64,000 nucleotides of DNA, taken from assembly GCA_026874595.1 (NCBI GenBank), contig CM049306.1, positions 54,652,019-54,716,018 on the forward strand. Direction: 5' to 3'. Shown piece by piece: positions 32,741 through 44,755 of the stretch; positions within the stretch are counted from its first letter, which is position 1; every line of letters begins with the position of its first letter. The position numbers and the translations under genes were made by a program. Origin of the DNA: Sipunculus nudus (lineage: Eukaryota > Annelida > Sipuncula > Golfingiida > Sipunculidae). The notes below the pieces were generated by a model that saw only the letters and a list, made by a program, of their open reading frames with translations, made no database searches and was not told the origin of the DNA.

Positions 32741-34084
32741 GTTTTCTCTGTTAGCCTTACGTTCCTCATCCTGTGGTTGTGTTACATTTGTTCTGTAACC
32801 CATACCATTCACCTTCTGTGTGCAATAGGTGGCATTCCTGTATATTGCTGCCAGGGCACTGGCACAGCCAAGAATATCCAGACCTATAAGGACGAGGTAT
32901 AGTGGATTACAAACAAAGCAAACTTAGGGTGCGTGTTTTCTGTGTATTAAACATACATTTTAGGGAAATGCCAGGGACATAGGTAGACTCAGGTGCCACC
33001 CACAAACCCATGAAACGGCTTTTAGGTTCATCTGCCATTGACTTTACTGTTTGACAACAAATTTTATGTGAAAGTGATGTCCGCCATGACGTCTGTTTGG
33101 CTTTATCAGGGAAACTACAGTTAATAGCCCATCACTGATGTAAACTGATTCATAATGAGATATCACGTACTTTACGACCTGTCACTGCTTATAAAAAACC
33201 CAAAATAATTCACATTAGTTTTACGTGATGTATTACTAAATATCACTTGCTGATAAAACCTGCCTTTAGGCAGTGTATTGATGAATAATATAGATGCTGG
33301 TTGGTCAGCTGATGGGACGTAGAACAAATAGGAATAAATAAGGCCCTGTATTGATTGTTTTAGAGCTTCTTAAGGAATGACTGAAGTTAACAAGGCAGTC
33401 TGGGGGGCTCCCCCTTATGATACTTGGCCTCAGGCATAATCAGTATGCTGTTAGGTCAGACATAGAGTCTGGAAAACTGCCTGGTGATCTTAGATGAATC
33501 ATAATACCACAAGCTTTTGAGCTGTAACAGGTGTTTATGTAACCCTGAGAATCAATAGGCTCTGAACATCCTCAGCTTGACATCTTTTTATTAGTAAACT
33601 GACAAGGTAGTGAACTATAATATACACCACAATACATATGTGTGGGAGGATGGTAGACTAGTGTGATGTATATAGCATCAGTTCCCAAGGAACTGTGATT
33701 AAAATCCACTTAGATCCTCCCACTGAGGTATTTCTTATTTGCCTGTGGTAGTTGATTAATTCACTTCTATGAAGTTTTTACCATTTGGTTCTCTGATAGG
33801 ATCCACTAGTTTAAAAAAGTGTTTATTTGTGAAATATGGCTTAAAGGTTATTTGTCATCTTATTTGGCTTCTGTTATTGATTTCTGTGAAATAACTTACA
33901 TTTTCTTACTGCAACACAAAGTGTATTTTGTTAACTTTGTGGTAGAACAAATTTAGATGCATGGTTAATAAAGAGCCCCATCAGGTTACTGTTTTACTGG
34001 GTGGGTGTCAATGTCCACACTTGTAAAATGCTTATATCTTCTACATGCTGGCATCTATCAATAATATATCATAATTCTGAATTA

Positions 34085-34786
34085 TTGAGGCAAAAAAAAT
34101 TTTCCTTGTGCTGTGACCTTGACTTGTACTATTTCCACATAGAGTTCTGAAATTAGGTCACTCTGACCTAATTTAGCTATATAACTAGGTCAGACAGCTT
34201 GCTTATATAAATGCTATGGCTCCTCTATTATTCATCAGAATTGGACCAAACCATGCATTATTCATCACTTCTATTTATAGTTCACATTTTGCTCATGACC
34301 TTTGCCAATCCGTTCAAGGTCAAGTCACAGTTGACTTTGGACATCATTTGATTGTCAGCACAATAGCCCAAGGGTTTTGATTGGATTTTGCTCTAATTTA
34401 GTAGAAGGCATCAACTAATGACTCTTTCGAACTGAACAATTTTTGGTTGACCTTGGCCCATATTTGTGCAATTATAGGTGTATAGGCATACCAGTATTGG
34501 CAAATATTCTTGTGTATCAGTATTGTATTGTTCTGATTTCACAGTTTTCTGAAATTAGGTCATTCTGACCTAATTTACCATTTAAACTACATCAGACAGG
34601 ATACCTTTATCAATGCTATTGGCTACTGTATTATTCATCAGAATTAGACCAAATCAATATATAGTTCTAATAAAACTATAGTTCTTATATATTAGTATTG
34701 CAGTATGACATGTTGATATGATTTCCTGAAATTATGTGACCATGGGCTCTTCATGCAGTTGCATGCAAATACAGCTTTATCTAGTT
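34085..34786 (+). mobile_element. Helentron-like element fragment, copy D, with two 402-bp repeats and perfect ERE-like palindromes
   Basis: The 3' end has the palindrome CATGCA-GT-TGCATG (34752-34765) followed by CTAGTT (34781-34786), the same terminal hexamer as copies A and B. Inside, AAATTAGGTCACTCTGACCT around 34155-34169 recurs as AAATTAGGTCATTCTGACCT around 34557-34571, an offset of 402 bases. ATTATTCATCAGAATTRGACCAAA also recurs at about the same offset. AAATTAGGTCACT is also found at 42500 in copy E, linking the families. The 5' end was not found; the start is approximate. Confidence 0.55.
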
Positions 34787-35221
34787 CTGAGATGCACCTG
34801 TGGCTTAAAAAAAAGAAATCTTGTTTACCAACATTTACCGAATAAATTGTCATGATAATACATAAAGTTTCCCCTTTCCAGTGATGGTATATTTTATTAT
34901 TGAGGTTTTAACATATAGCCATGTTTACTTTCCCACACAGAAGTAAAGTTTATTTTTAGGAATATGCAAGATCTAAATTTGCACAGGCACACTGAAATGA
35001 TTAGGTTCACATCAACCCCATGTATGTCACTTGGGTCTCATATTGCTCATGCTTGCTTATGCTGGGTTTGACCCTGAGGCCAGTAAAGTTTTCAGCGGAT
35101 CCTGTTTGATGCTTTGTAACACACACATTTACCGCTGATGGAGGTAAACAGTGTCAACAACTTACCTCCAGTGTTTATTGTCAGCTCAAAGCAGCTGCTA
35201 GCAAGTCTGTTCAGGCACTTA
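34787..35221 (+). other. Presumed adducin intron, no feature seen
   Basis: AT-rich sequence between two mobile elements. No exon, repeat or RNA gene was recognised. Confidence 0.5.
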
Positions 35222-38200
35222 TTAGTTCACTCTGTGAACTTATGCCATGGCGCAGCGTCCGCCGTCCACTGTCCACTGTCCACTGTCCACCGTCCACCGT
35301 CTGTTACCAAATATCTCAACAGCCAAAGCAGCTACCTTCATGAAACTTTGCAGAATTACTGATCATTGGATGGACATGCAAAAATAAGCTTTTGGTGGCG
35401 CCACCTATGTTGACCTACTTTCTGCGGGAAGAAATGGTCTTTTCGACTTCTTTCAAGATAAGTCATAAAGTATTAATATTTTGGCCTTCATATCATAGTC
35501 AACAGTTCCTTAGATGAAGGGGAATAATTTGAGTATAAATTCAGTCAAGTCATATTCAAGATGGCGTCTCTACGGAACTTCAAATTCTGTCGATCGCAAA
35601 ATATGACAGCTTGATGTGTTTCTATACATGATGTATTGTCTGTTACCAAATATCTTAGAAACTGCTGCAGCCTTCAGTTTCAAATTTCACAGGAATATTG
35701 ATCATATGACTGCCAGATGATTTTGACCTCCAAATGGCGCCACCTGTGTTGACCTACTTTCTGCGGGAAAAAATGGTCTTTTCCACTTCTTCCAAGATAA
35801 GTCACAAAGTATTGAAATTTTGGCCTTCATATCATAGCCAACAGTTCCTTAGAGGAAGGGGAATAATTTGAGTATAAATTCAGTCAAGTCATGTTCAAGA
35901 TGGTGTCTCTACGGAACTTCAAATTCTGTCGATCGCAAAATATGACAGCTTGATGTGTTTCTATACATGAAGTATTGTCTGTTACCAAATATCTTAGGAA
36001 CTGCTGCAGCCTTCAGTTTCAAATTTCACAGGAATATTGATAATGTGACTGCCAGATGATTTTGACCTCCAGGTGGCGCCACCTGTGTTGACCTACTTTC
36101 TGCGGGAAAAAATGGTCTTTTCCACTTCTTCCAAGATAAGTCACAAAGTATTTAAATTTTGTCCTTCATATCTTAGCCAACAGTTCCTTGGAGGAAGGGG
36201 AATAATTTGAGTATAAATTCAGTCAAGTCATTTTCAAGATTGTTTCTCTACAGAACTTCAAATTGTGTGGGTTGCAAAATTTAGCAACTTGATGTGTTTC
36301 CATACAGGATGTATTGTCTGTTACCAAATATTTTCGGAACTGCTGCAGCCTTCAGTTTCAAATTTCACAGGAATATTGATCATGTGACTGCCAGATGATT
36401 TTGACCTCCAGGTGGCGCCACCTGTGTTGACCTACTTTCTGTGGGACAAAATGTTCCTTTCCACTTCTTTCAAGATAAGTCACAAAGTATTGAAATTTTG
36501 GCCTTCATATCATAGCCAACAGTTCCTTAGAGGAAGGGGAATAATTTGAGTATAAATTTAGTCAAGTCATTTTCAAGATGACGTCTCCACAGAACTTCAA
36601 ATTGTGTGGGTTGCAAAATTTAGCAGCTTGATGTGTTTCTATACAGGATGTATTGTCTGTTACCAAATATTTTCGGAACTGCTGCAGCCTTCAGTTTCAA
36701 ATTTCACAGGAATATTGATCATGTGACTGCCAGATGATTTTGACCTCCAGGTTGCGCCACCTGTGTTGACCTACTTTCTGCGGGAAAAAAAGGTCTTTTC
36801 CACTTCTTCCAAGATAAGTCACAAAGTATTGAAATTTTGACCTTCATATCATAGTCAACATGCAGTTCCTTAGAGGAAGGGGAATAATTTGAGTATAAAT
36901 TCAGTCAAGTCATATTCAAGATGGCGTCTCTACAGAACTTCAAATTCTGTCGATCGCAAAATATGACAGCTTGATGTGTTTCTATACATGATGTATTGTC
37001 TGTTACCAAATATCTTAGAAACTGCTGCAGCCTTCAGTTTCAAATTTCACAGGAATATTGATCATGTGACTGCCAGATGATTTAGACCTCCAGGTGGCGC
37101 CACCTGTGTTGACCTACTTTCTGCGGGAAAAAAAGGTCTTTTCCACTTCTTCCAAGATAAGTCACAAAGTATTGAAATTTTGACCTTCATATCATAGTCA
37201 ACAGTTCTTTAGAGGAAGGGGAATAATTTGAGTATAAATTCAGTCAAGTCATATTCAAGATGGTGTCTCTACAGAACTTCAAATTCTGTCGATCGCAAAA
37301 TATGACAGCTTGATGTGTTTCTATACATGATGTATTGTCTGTTACCAAATATCTTAGAAACTGCTGCAGCCTTCAGTTTCAAATTTCACAGGAATATTGA
37401 TCATGTGACTGCCAGATGATTTTGACCTCCAGGTGGCGCCACCTGTGTTGACCTACTTTCTGCGGGGAAAAAATGGTCTTTTCCACTTCTTCCAAGATAA
37501 GTCACAAAGTATTGAAATTTTGGCCTTCATATCATAGCAAACAGTTCCTTGGAGGAAGGGGAATAATTTGAGTATAAATTCAGTCAAGTCATTTTCAAGA
37601 TTGTTTCTCTACAGAACTTCAAATTGTGTGGGTTGCAAAATTTAGCAACTTGATGTGTTTCCATACAGGATGTATTGTCTGTTACCAAATATTTTCGGAA
37701 CTGCTGCAGCCTTCAGTTTCAAATTTCACAGGAATATTTATCATGTGACTGCCAGATGATTTCGACCTCCAGGTGGCGCCAGCTGTGTTGACCTACTTTC
37801 TGTGGGACAAAATGTTCCTTTCCACTTCTTTCAAGATAAGTCATAAAGTAATAATATTTTGGCCTTCATATTATAGTCAACAGTTCCTTAGAGGAAGTGG
37901 AATAATTCTAGTATAAATTCAGTCAATTCATTTTCAAGATGGCGTCTCTATGGAACTGTGTCGATTGCAAAATTTGACAGCTTGATGTGTTTCTATAAAT
38001 GATGTATTGTCTATTACTAACTATCTTAGGAACTGCATCATGTGACTGCTAAATAATTTGACCTGCAGGTGGCGCTACCTGTGTTTACCTACTTTCTACA
38101 GGTTGTAATGGTCTTTACTGCTTTTTCCAAGATATGTCATAAAGTATAAATACTTAGGCTTTTATGTCATAGTCAACAGTTCCTTAGAGGAAGAGGAATA

Positions 38201-39264
38201 ATTTGAGTATAAATTCAGTCAAGTGATTTTCAAGATGGCATATCTACGGAACTTGATGTGTTTCTATACATGATGTATTGTCTGTTACCAAATATCTTAG
38301 GTACTGCTGCAGCCTTCAGTTTCAAATTTCACAGGAATATTGATCATGTGACTGCTTAATGATTTTGACCTCCAGGTGGTGCCACCTGTTTAGCTACTTT
38401 CAGCAGGCTGTAATGGTGTTTTCTGCTTTCATCCAAAATATGTCATTTAGTATTTATTTGTTATAATCCACAAAAACAGAGTCTCCTCTAGGACCCTTGG
38501 ACTGATCTTTCCAAAACCTGGCATACTTGTTCCCTCAGCTATGTAGTTGTAGGTAACAATGATGGAGAACCTTTCTGTGCAGTACAAACCTGGGTTTCTT
38601 TTATATAACAACCCTCAATCTCAGGAGTGGTTCAACATATTTAGCTGAAATTTTGCATATTCATAGATCTTGGACTCCTCAGACTTACACTCAAGACTGA
38701 TGATGCCATCTGCAATTGTTTTCCCATGGCATCCCTGGTACATTTGCTGTGGGTGAAAATTGCTCATATCTCAGAAGTGGTTCAATGTATTGATCTGAAA
38801 TTTGTCATGTCTATCCATCTAGGAAAGTTTTCTCGTTAACCAGACAGGTGGCACCACCTACACTACTTTTTGCGGAGTGTCCAACTTTGCATTTGCCATC
38901 TGATCGTCTTAGTGTTTGTTCAGTGTATTGGGTTGAAATTGTGCATGTCCATAGATCTTTGTCACCTCAATCTCGTAAACAAGACTGGTGGCGCCATCTG
39001 CAATAATTTTCCTGTAGTGTCCATTCATACATTTGCTTTTGGTGAAAATTGCTCATATTGGTATTGGTCTGAAATTTGGCATGTGCAGTCATCTTGGAAA
39101 GTTTTCTCATAAACCATATAGGTGACGCCACCTACCTTGTGCAATAGGACAATGTCTACTTGGAAAGGAATGAATGGTATTTTCACATTCATTTATTTTT
39201 TAATCACTTGCCAAATTGCACAGTAATTCACAGAGTGAACATTAGACCCCTGGGTCTCTTGTCT
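35222..39264 (+). mobile_element. Large Helentron-like non-autonomous element, copy C (about 4 kb)
   Basis: The 5' hairpin GTTCAC-TCT-GTGAAC (35225-35239) is followed by a GTCCACT/GTCCACC minisatellite (about 35257-35303). At the 3' end TTCACAGAGTGAAC (39227-39240) is the exact 14-base inverted repeat of the 5' GTTCACTCTGTGAA, followed by the palindrome AGACCC-CT-GGGTCT (39244-39257) and CTTGTCTA. The order of parts is the same as in copies A and B. The body is a 339-bp tandem array, then a tail of units related to those in copy B. No protein is encoded. Confidence 0.7.
35360..38430. repeat. Array of about nine 339-bp repeats with AGGTGGCGCCACCT palindromes
   Basis: TGTTGACCTACTTTCTG recurs at about 35410, 35749, 36089, 36428, 36767, 37110, 37449 and 37789, a steady 338-343 base period; later units near 38085 and 38390 are shortened. 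Each unit carries ATTGTCTGTTACCAAATAT, GCTGCAGCCTTCAGTTTC, and GACCTCCAGGTGGCGCCACC or a variant. The 14-base palindrome AGGTGGCGCCACCT is perfect in four units (near 36072, 36411, 37093, 37432) and altered by one or more bases in the others. Confidence 0.95.
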
Positions 39265-42200
39265 ATCATGTTTAAATTTCTGTAAGCTAGTTTTCACCTT
39301 CGGCTAAGTAAAATACAAGTCTGTTATTTGCAAAAGTGTCCTCATAATCTCAAAGAAGATTTGGAATCATCATTGCTATTACAGCAATAGTGAACTAGTG
39401 TCATTTGCAGAATTATGGTATTCTATAGTATGTAATTGCCAGAGTTTAACATGAGAAGCACTGGTGTACACTTTTTCACTAAATGTGAAAAAAGTCACAC
39501 TGAACTAGGTAATATATCTTTATAAATTTATGAAGTTTGTTTTTTTCAGTAGTCCTTAATGCTGGTTGTCTTATTAAGCAAAAGGTTTCCTTTACTAATT
39601 AAAGTAATATTTAGGAAAACATCTGCCTGGACAACATCTGCCTGGACAACTCAAGAAATATAAAGAGCTTTTATGAGCTCAGTGTTGATGATGGAATCTC
39701 AGTATAAAACATACTGCTGGATACCATCTTATTTATAACATGATAAATTTTCACTGAATAGATTCTGCAGATCATGTCACTGCTAGCACTATCTGTGCTA
39801 CACATAGCTGATTTGCTGTTGACAGGTTTCTAACTAGGTTTAAAGTCCTTCAGCTGAACTGACCCATTCAATCTTAATAAAAGGCTCTTGTTTTTGAGCT
39901 TTGATGAATACGAGGCCTTCAAATACCTGAGGTCAGAGATCTGAGGTTCACCAAAATAAAGACTAATTGACTAATTAGATGTTGTTTTTAAATCTCAAAA
40001 GTCAATAAGGCCACATTTGTTTTACCAATTAACAGATGTCTAAGACTTTTTCATATTGTGTCTGAATTTTGGGTGTTGCTCTGTGACCAGACTCCACAGG
40101 GAATATATTTAAATTTAGCACACTTGATTCAATAACAAAGATAGAAGGATACTTAAATCAGGTGGCCTGAATGTACATTATAGTTAGTAGAGTGTGCTGT
40201 AATTTTAAGCTTGGTGTATCACTTGACCTGCTGATTGGAACTACATGTACCTTGAAAGGGTAAATCTGAAGATCAATATGCATAGCAAGTATAAACAGAA
40301 CAATACTACTCCATGGTTTTAATTATCTAAATGTAAGTGGAACCAACCAATAATATTATAAAACTTTAAATGTCCCCAAAACTTCAGCAGTAGAATAGCT
40401 CTTGGTATTTCTTAAATTGCCTGCATTTTACAGGCAGATGTTTTCCTAAATATTACTATATAATTAGCAGCCAAGTGTATGGGTTTTGAGGCATTTTTAT
40501 TTTGCATGCAAATATGCACAAACATATATTCTCCGCATATAAACACATGCTCATGTTAGTTTTAAGCATTTCATGCTGCGTTTGGGAACTTCACAGACCC
40601 TTACATTTTAAGCACAAGTAGAAGCGTTGCCTTGAAGCATGAGAAACAAGGAAAAAAATATCGCTGATATTGGAATTTTGTGGTTTTTTCTCTCGAGCAC
40701 ATGAATTTCTTTTCAATAAACCGATTGCTGCCAAGAATTATCCACTGAGCTAGCTACATTAGTAAAGCAATTTAGATAAATCTACCATGGCTGGCAGTGC
40801 CATATACTTATGTCTAGCTAACTGAATGACCATTGTATTGTAACTTGAAATATAATGCTACGGAAATATAAGAACCCTATTCAAGGCAAATATTTGCAAA
40901 TAAATTTGCCCTAGCTGTTCAATGGGTGTGTGTAAAAATAGGCAGTGAAATTATCATGGCATGCGTGGATTAACGAGAGTTATTTTTTAAGCTTGTCTTT
41001 ATTTACTGTGGGCCTGACATGTTCATGGGAATCATGCAGCTGAGCATAAACAAGCGGGGAGAGAGGTATATTGTACTGAGAGAGGTATATTGTACTGAGC
41101 TGTTATAGTCCATTTCATCCCCTCATGTCCACCTGATTTTTGCTATGAATATTTTTATTAGGTACATTTCAAGGGAAACAAATTATAGTGTAGAGGAGAG
41201 GATTACAGAACCTACTTTTCAACAAGGTAACTAAATTCCTACCTTATGCCATATTTGAGTAACAGAATTTTCTGAAAATATGAGGAATCAGTCTACATTT
41301 TACAACATATCAGACCCACTTATGGCGGTCCAGGTCATTGGTCACATGCAAAAACAGCTGCTGATTGGATGATCTCATGTAAACACTCTAAAAAATATAA
41401 CCAGCTAAAACAAAGATGGCTACTTATGTAGGGACACAGCATGTCTGCCAGATCATGATAAAGAGACTTGAAATGTTGTGAAACATAAACGGGGGATTTA
41501 TTGCAAAATTCTTAATGTCCATATTAGGTTGTCACTTCCATATGTTGTTTACTTGGAAAATATTGAAAATATAAACTTTTAAGTAAATCATCTACAAAAA
41601 ACTGGTGGACAGCAGGTGGTGAAATGGACTCTAGTTGCTGCAAATGAAGTCAGCAAGTGGAGAGTACAATATTGCTCTGCAGGGAAATGACCTCATTGTT
41701 AAGGTCAAGGGAAGGGTTGATGGATCAAGGGTAACATACAAAACAGGTCACTGACACTCAGCCTGGCACTTTATGGGGCATACCATATCTGCCAGGCTTT
41801 TAAGTGCTGAAAATGACCAGCCATTGACATTCTGTATAAGCATCAGATACTGACACAGATGAAAAGGACAGGTAACACCAGATGACAGTAGCAGTTTAAC
41901 TTAGTGCCTGCAGGCTTGCATTGAAGGTTCGGGTCACTTCCTAACATCAGTAGAACCTAGAATTTCCATATCTTGTTTTTAAGAATATTTGTTTTTCCAA
42001 AATTTGAATTGAGGAACTGAAATTTACCTCAATTAACTAAAAAGTACGACATTTGGAAAATATATATATTTTTCCCCAAATTACCAAATGCGATTCCAAG
42101 GGTGACTGGTTGGGCGGCCATTCCTCGGCCGTGAAGAATAACAAAGGCACTATCTAATTAAGCTTAATGTGTTTGAACCTTGATATGCACACGTTTACCA

Positions 42201-42316
42201 GCCTGTAATACTAATTGAGTAAATTTATTGAAAAATATTGTGTACCTCGCATATCAGTAATCTCAAATATCTGAACAAATTTTATGTCCCCCGAACTATT
42301 CGGATATTCGAGGTTT
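39265..42316 (+). other. Presumed adducin intron, no exon supported
   Basis: AT-rich, CpG-poor. The 3' part, about 42240-42312, resembles a pogo/Tigger-like remnant (CGGATATTCGAGGTTTT) cut by the next element. A short direct repeat GAGAGAGGTATATTGTACTG occurs near 41060-41100. No adducin exon was recognised. Confidence 0.4.
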
Positions 42317-44755
42317 TTTAGCTCAGCTGACTTTCAGTCATGCTGGGCTATAGCGATGGGTCTTTGTCCGTCGTCCTTCCGTCTGTCCGTCTGGCCGGCC
42401 GTCCGGCCGTTAGCAGGGCACAAATCGTAACCGTAGGGGCTAGGGCCATGAACCCTATGCAGTCTTAGAGGTTATAAAAAGATCTCCTTGCAAACCTGAA
42501 ATTAGGTCACTGCGACCTATATTCTCGAAGTTATGGTGTGTGTTTGCACCCCCCAGAAATAACTCTTTGAGACAAAATTTTCATCCCAAACCTTCCATCT
42601 TTCACATACAGCTCACCTACCAACAGGGGAAGAACCATAATTTTTTTGAGGTCAAAAGGTCAAAGGTCAAGGTCACAGGAGCCTCTTCTTTGAAAAAGCC
42701 TGTGGATGCATTTTAAGCCAACCCTTTCATCCCAGTTCTTTGATTTTTAACATATAGCTCACCTACTAAGTTGGAGAAGAATCCTATAGATTTTGAGGTC
42801 ACAAGGTCAAAGGTCAGGGTCACAGGATCCACTTCTTTGAAAAGGTTGTGGACACATTTCAAGCTAGACTTTTCATTCCAAACCTTCCAGCACTGATATC
42901 GCTTCTCTGCCAACAGGGGAAAAGACCTGTTGATTTTAAGGTCAAAGGTCAAGTTCACAGCACCCACTTCTTGCGTGGAGTCATTTTCAGGCAAACTTCT
43001 CAATCTGTACCTTCCATTTGTCATATATGGCTTACCTACCAATAAGGGAAGAAGCCTATTGATGTTGAGGTCAAAAAGTCAAAGGTCAAGGTCACAATAT
43101 TTAATTGTTCTAAATGCTTGTGAGCATATATCAAGTGTAACTGTTCAACCCAAACCTTCAGTCTTTCACATATGCCACATCTATGCATCACTCAGTTTGA
43201 CTCAAACTTCATATTTATGGGTCTTTTTACTTGAATAAATAACTTATTGATTTTGGGGTCAGCTGGTCAGCAGGTTAAAGGTTGCAGGTCAAAGTTATTC
43301 ACCCATTGGTTGCCAAGTAATTACACCAGATTTAAGTGGTTAGTAGTTACCCATCATTTAGAAAGAATCCAGTTGATATATGGGCAAAAGGCCAAGGTCA
43401 TAGGTCAGGGATGTTCACAATTACTTATTTTATAGACCATCTCTATTTTTCTTGTATATATAACCATCCCACTCCAGCTGGTACATTTCCTTGTGTGGCT
43501 GTAATTGTGAGTGACACTGGTGACATATGACTCCCTTTTGTATCAGCCTATTAAGTGATAAGGCTCAGTGATAAGTACCTGTTACTTCATAACAAAAACA
43601 CTGTTGTCAGAATGCTTCAGCCAGGCATTAAGACTATGAGAGTATAGTATTAAGGTTTAGCTACTGATTTATAAGATGATGGGAACATTTTGCAGTTTAT
43701 TTTATGGAATCCTAGCAATAAACTTAGTTTCCTAGATATCTGAATACTTTTATATATATCACCACATATAAAAGCAAGTGTTTGTTCTCATAATATGTGG
43801 ATGTGTACCTTGATTTAGGATGGCTTTTTGTTTTATTTCAAGACTCTTAGTCATGCTTTTTGCATTTATTTTCTTTCAGGTTTGGCAGTTTACCTACCCT
43901 GCCGACCCCATTGAAAAGCAGAGTGATAATAAAAAATATTGGACTTACACTTTTTACAATTGCATATCTATAAATCTGATATGAGGGCCTGCACATGCCT
44001 TTTGAATTATTTTGGGCATTCATTACTGGATAATTTGCCCCAAGTTTGGTCTCTTATTGGAGAATGTGGGATATCAAATGTCATACTTGTCAGAAATCCA
44101 TTATGTCTGCTAGTTAGCCACCTTAGAAATTCTTTCTTCAGTGCAGTTTCAGTAATTTTTCTTTAATGTTTGGTCCGATTTAGAGAATGTTTGTTGTCTG
44201 ATTTCAGACTTGTCAGAAGTCCAATATGGCCACCAGGCAACCATCTTTTAATTCCTTTTGATCATATTATCTCAAGAACAGTTAAAGTGAATGCAGTTGG
44301 ATGTATATTTATGTAATCTTGTAAAGGATTGGGTCAAATATTTCTGAGTAAATATTACCATCATTTATAAAAGTGCAGTACAGTTGGCCTGTATTGAATA
44401 AAAATTCATACAGAAGCACCTGTTTCTCAATAATTCTTGCATGTATTTCCTTGATTTTTGCTATATATTTTGATCTTATATTTGCCCTTTGTGGTGTTCC
44501 TTTGAGACTGACAGGTTTCAAGCAAGCTGTTGGAATAGTTCCTGATAGCTTAACAATCATGCATTTTCCTCAGACCATCAATTCACTGTGTTTTAACCAG
44601 ACATAGGTGATATATATTTCTGTTGTCATAGAAAATTTTCAACAAATTGGCAAATTGGTTCTTCAAAATTTGACTGGAAGTTGTGAATCTCAGTCCGTGA
44701 TGTCACAGGTCATGCTTGGCAGCTGAGCGTCATGACCCATGGGTCACTTGTTTGT
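42317..44755 (+). mobile_element. Helentron-like non-autonomous element, copy E
   Basis: The 5' end folds as TAGCTCAGC-TGACT-TTC-AGTCA-TGCTGGGCTA (42319-42350) and is followed by a GTCCGTC/GGCCGGCC-rich stretch to about 42410. At the 3' end CAGCTGAGC (44720-44728) is the inverted repeat of GCTCAGCTG near the start, then the perfect palindrome TGACCCATGGGTCA (44733-44746) and CTTGT. The interior holds an AGGTCA-rich array and a unique tail. It sits in T-rich DNA next to a pogo-like remnant. Exact ends are uncertain by a few bases. Confidence 0.7.
42590..43110. repeat. Four 130-150 bp units rich in AGGTCA inside copy E
   Basis: GAGGTCAAAAGGTCAAAGGT and variants recur near 42648, 42796, 42937 and 43068. 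Flanking text (TTTCATCCCAR-C-TTCCATC, CACCTACCAA-AGGGGAAGA) matches the array in copy A, so both elements share the same internal satellite although their ends differ. Confidence 0.85.

Larger units (their letters stand above)
32154..34084 (+). other. Presumed adducin intron, no further exon seen
   Basis: Apart from the two degraded exon-3 copies, this is AT-rich CpG-poor sequence. An open frame at 32249-32497 (+) just beyond the MITE shows no recognisable protein. Confidence 0.45.

Noticed and set aside
42713-43238. Open frames of 65-109 codons on both strands
   Set aside because: They come from the AGGTCA-rich satellite in copy E.
43861-43960. Possible exon after the acceptor TTTTCTTTCAG at about 43880
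   Set aside because: It lies inside Helentron-like copy E and its frame shows no adducin similarity.
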